Shown in pieces: positions 12,771-13,461 of a stretch of 13,461 nucleotides of DNA. Origin of the DNA: Myxococcales bacterium (GTDB lineage: Bacteria; Myxococcota_A; UBA9160; SMWR01); the NCBI GenBank assembly GCA_022571825.1, contig JACZXC010000030.1, forward strand, positions 1 to 13,461, read 5' to 3'. The notes beneath the pieces were generated by a model. That model had not been told where the DNA came from. It searched no databases and worked only from the letters and a program-made list of their open reading frames with translations. The stretch's first letter is position 1; the number at the start of each line of letters is the position of its first letter. The position numbers were made by a program, and so were the translations under genes.

Positions 12771-13349
12771 ATGGCTTTTGCGAGACCGATTTCAACGACC
12801 CGCAGCACGGCGGGAATGCCCACCGGCCGCCTCGCGGTCTGGTGGGTCATTGCCTCCGAGGTCGTGATCTTCGGTGGCCTCCTCGCCTCGTACATCATGC
12901 ACCGTCTGGCCCACGACGCCTGGACGGCCCAGGCGGCACACACGAACATGTGGATCGGCGCTTTCAACACGCTGGTGCTGCTGACCTCCAGTCTCTCCGC
13001 GGTGCTGGCGCACAAGGCCGCGGAGGAGGGAGACGGTGCCCGGGCCGCCAAGCTCTTGTGCGCCACGATCGGCGGCGGCCTCCTCTTCCTCTGCGTCAAG
13101 GCCTTCGAGTGGACCATCGAGATCACCGCCGGCTTCACGCTCCAGTCGAGCACGTTCTGGTCCTTCTACTACACAGCGTCGGGCCTCCACGCCGCTCACA
13201 TCATCGCCGGGGTGATCATCCTGGCGTTCGTGGCGAGTACGGCCCGAAAGAATCTGGAGCTCCATCGCGTCGAGCTGATCGGACTCTACTGGCACTTCGT
13301 CGACGTGATCTGGATCTTCCTGTTCCCGCTTCTCTACATCGCCAAGTAA
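12771..13349 (+). CDS. coxC: Cytochrome c oxidase subunit III
   Basis: 192 residues, five predicted transmembrane helices, the short bacterial form. Recognisable family text: IASEVVIFGGLLASYI with E30, VKAFEW with E113, SGLHAAHIIAGVIIL with H140 and H143, and the closing LIGLYWHFVDVIWIFLFPLL (169-188). The subunit has no redox centre; in the family it binds lipids and helps keep proton uptake into the D-channel of subunit I running. It starts 24 nt after coxA, at an ATG preceded by a GGGG-type ribosome site, and the subunit IV gene begins 7 nt after its stop. Confidence 0.95.
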   Translation: MAFARPISTTRSTAGMPTGRLAVWWVIASEVVIFGGLLASYIMHRLAHDAWTAQAAHTNMWIGAFNTLVLLTSSLSAVLAHKAAEEGDGARAAKLLCATIGGGLLFLCVKAFEWTIEITAGFTLQSSTFWSFYYTASGLHAAHIIAGVIILAFVASTARKNLELHRVELIGLYWHFVDVIWIFLFPLLYIAK

Positions 13350-13356
13350 GATCGCC

Positions 13357-13461
13357 ATGTCCGAAGAACACACGCATCATCCCAATTACGTGAAGATCTG
13401 GGCCATTCTCGTGGCCCTGCTGGCCATCAGCGTCGCCGGTCCCATGTTGGGAATCCGGGCG
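13357..13461 (+). CDS. Cytochrome c oxidase subunit IV (prokaryotic COX4 type), 3' end cut by window edge
   Basis: Only the first 35 residues are visible, from ATG 13357. The N-terminus is His-rich (SEEHTHHPNYVKIWA) and passes straight into a hydrophobic helix (ILVALLAISVAGPMLGI). The HPNYVKIW pattern followed by a first helix is typical of the small three-helix subunit IV that follows coxC in many bacterial oxidase operons. Position, 7 nt after coxC, supports this. The missing part should hold two more helices. Confidence 0.85.
   Translation, partial: MSEEHTHHPNYVKIWAILVALLAISVAGPMLGIRA

Overview
The window is 13.5 kb of GC-rich, densely coding bacterial chromosome. A heptose-activating enzyme for LPS, an AsmA/YhdP-type envelope protein and an aa3-type terminal oxidase operon point to an aerobic, Gram-negative organism. 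The style of the genes (stand-alone RfaE2, MoxR-DUF58, GAF-containing PtsP, ctaB-cytochrome c-coxBACD) suggests a deltaproteobacterium-like lineage such as Myxococcota or relatives. That placement is inference from gene content; no marker gene settles it. No rRNA, tRNA, CRISPR array, insertion sequence or phage gene is visible.

Left part (1-5181, all minus strand). A MoxR AAA+ ATPase (957-1946) is followed by a DUF58/vWA-like protein that runs off the left edge (1-930). This is the usual chaperone-plus-partner pair. Before it on the same strand lies a two-gene envelope unit: an 887-residue AsmA-like protein (2518-5181) whose stop codon overlaps the GTG start of a stand-alone ADP-heptose synthase domain, RfaE2 (2033-2521). 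A hairpin over the rfaE2 stop codon may end that transcript.

Middle (5182-8264). A 327-bp divergent spacer separates the AsmA gene from a small XRE-type DNA-binding protein (5509-5769). Directly downstream is ptsP, a GAF-domain Enzyme I of the nitrogen-type phosphotransferase system (5844-8264), which has no ATG at its start.

Right part (8407-13461, all plus strand). A respiratory cluster: heme o synthase ctaB, a di-heme c4-like cytochrome c, a 34-residue single-helix peptide, then coxB, coxA, coxC and the start of the subunit IV gene, cut by the right edge. CtaB supplies the farnesylated heme, the di-heme cytochrome is a plausible electron donor to the CuA site of CoxB, and CoxA/B/C/IV form the proton-pumping oxidase. 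Heme a synthase (ctaA) and copper chaperones (ctaG, SCO) are not in view.

The most interesting signal is in CoxA. All metal ligands, the cross-linked Tyr and the D-channel residues are present, but the three classical K-channel polar residues (Ser, Thr and Lys of helices VI and VIII) read Ala, Ile and Leu, and two glutamates have appeared next to them. With the small membrane peptide directly upstream of coxB and an aspartate-rich loop inserted in CoxB, this looks like a divergent A-type oxidase that deserves a closer look.
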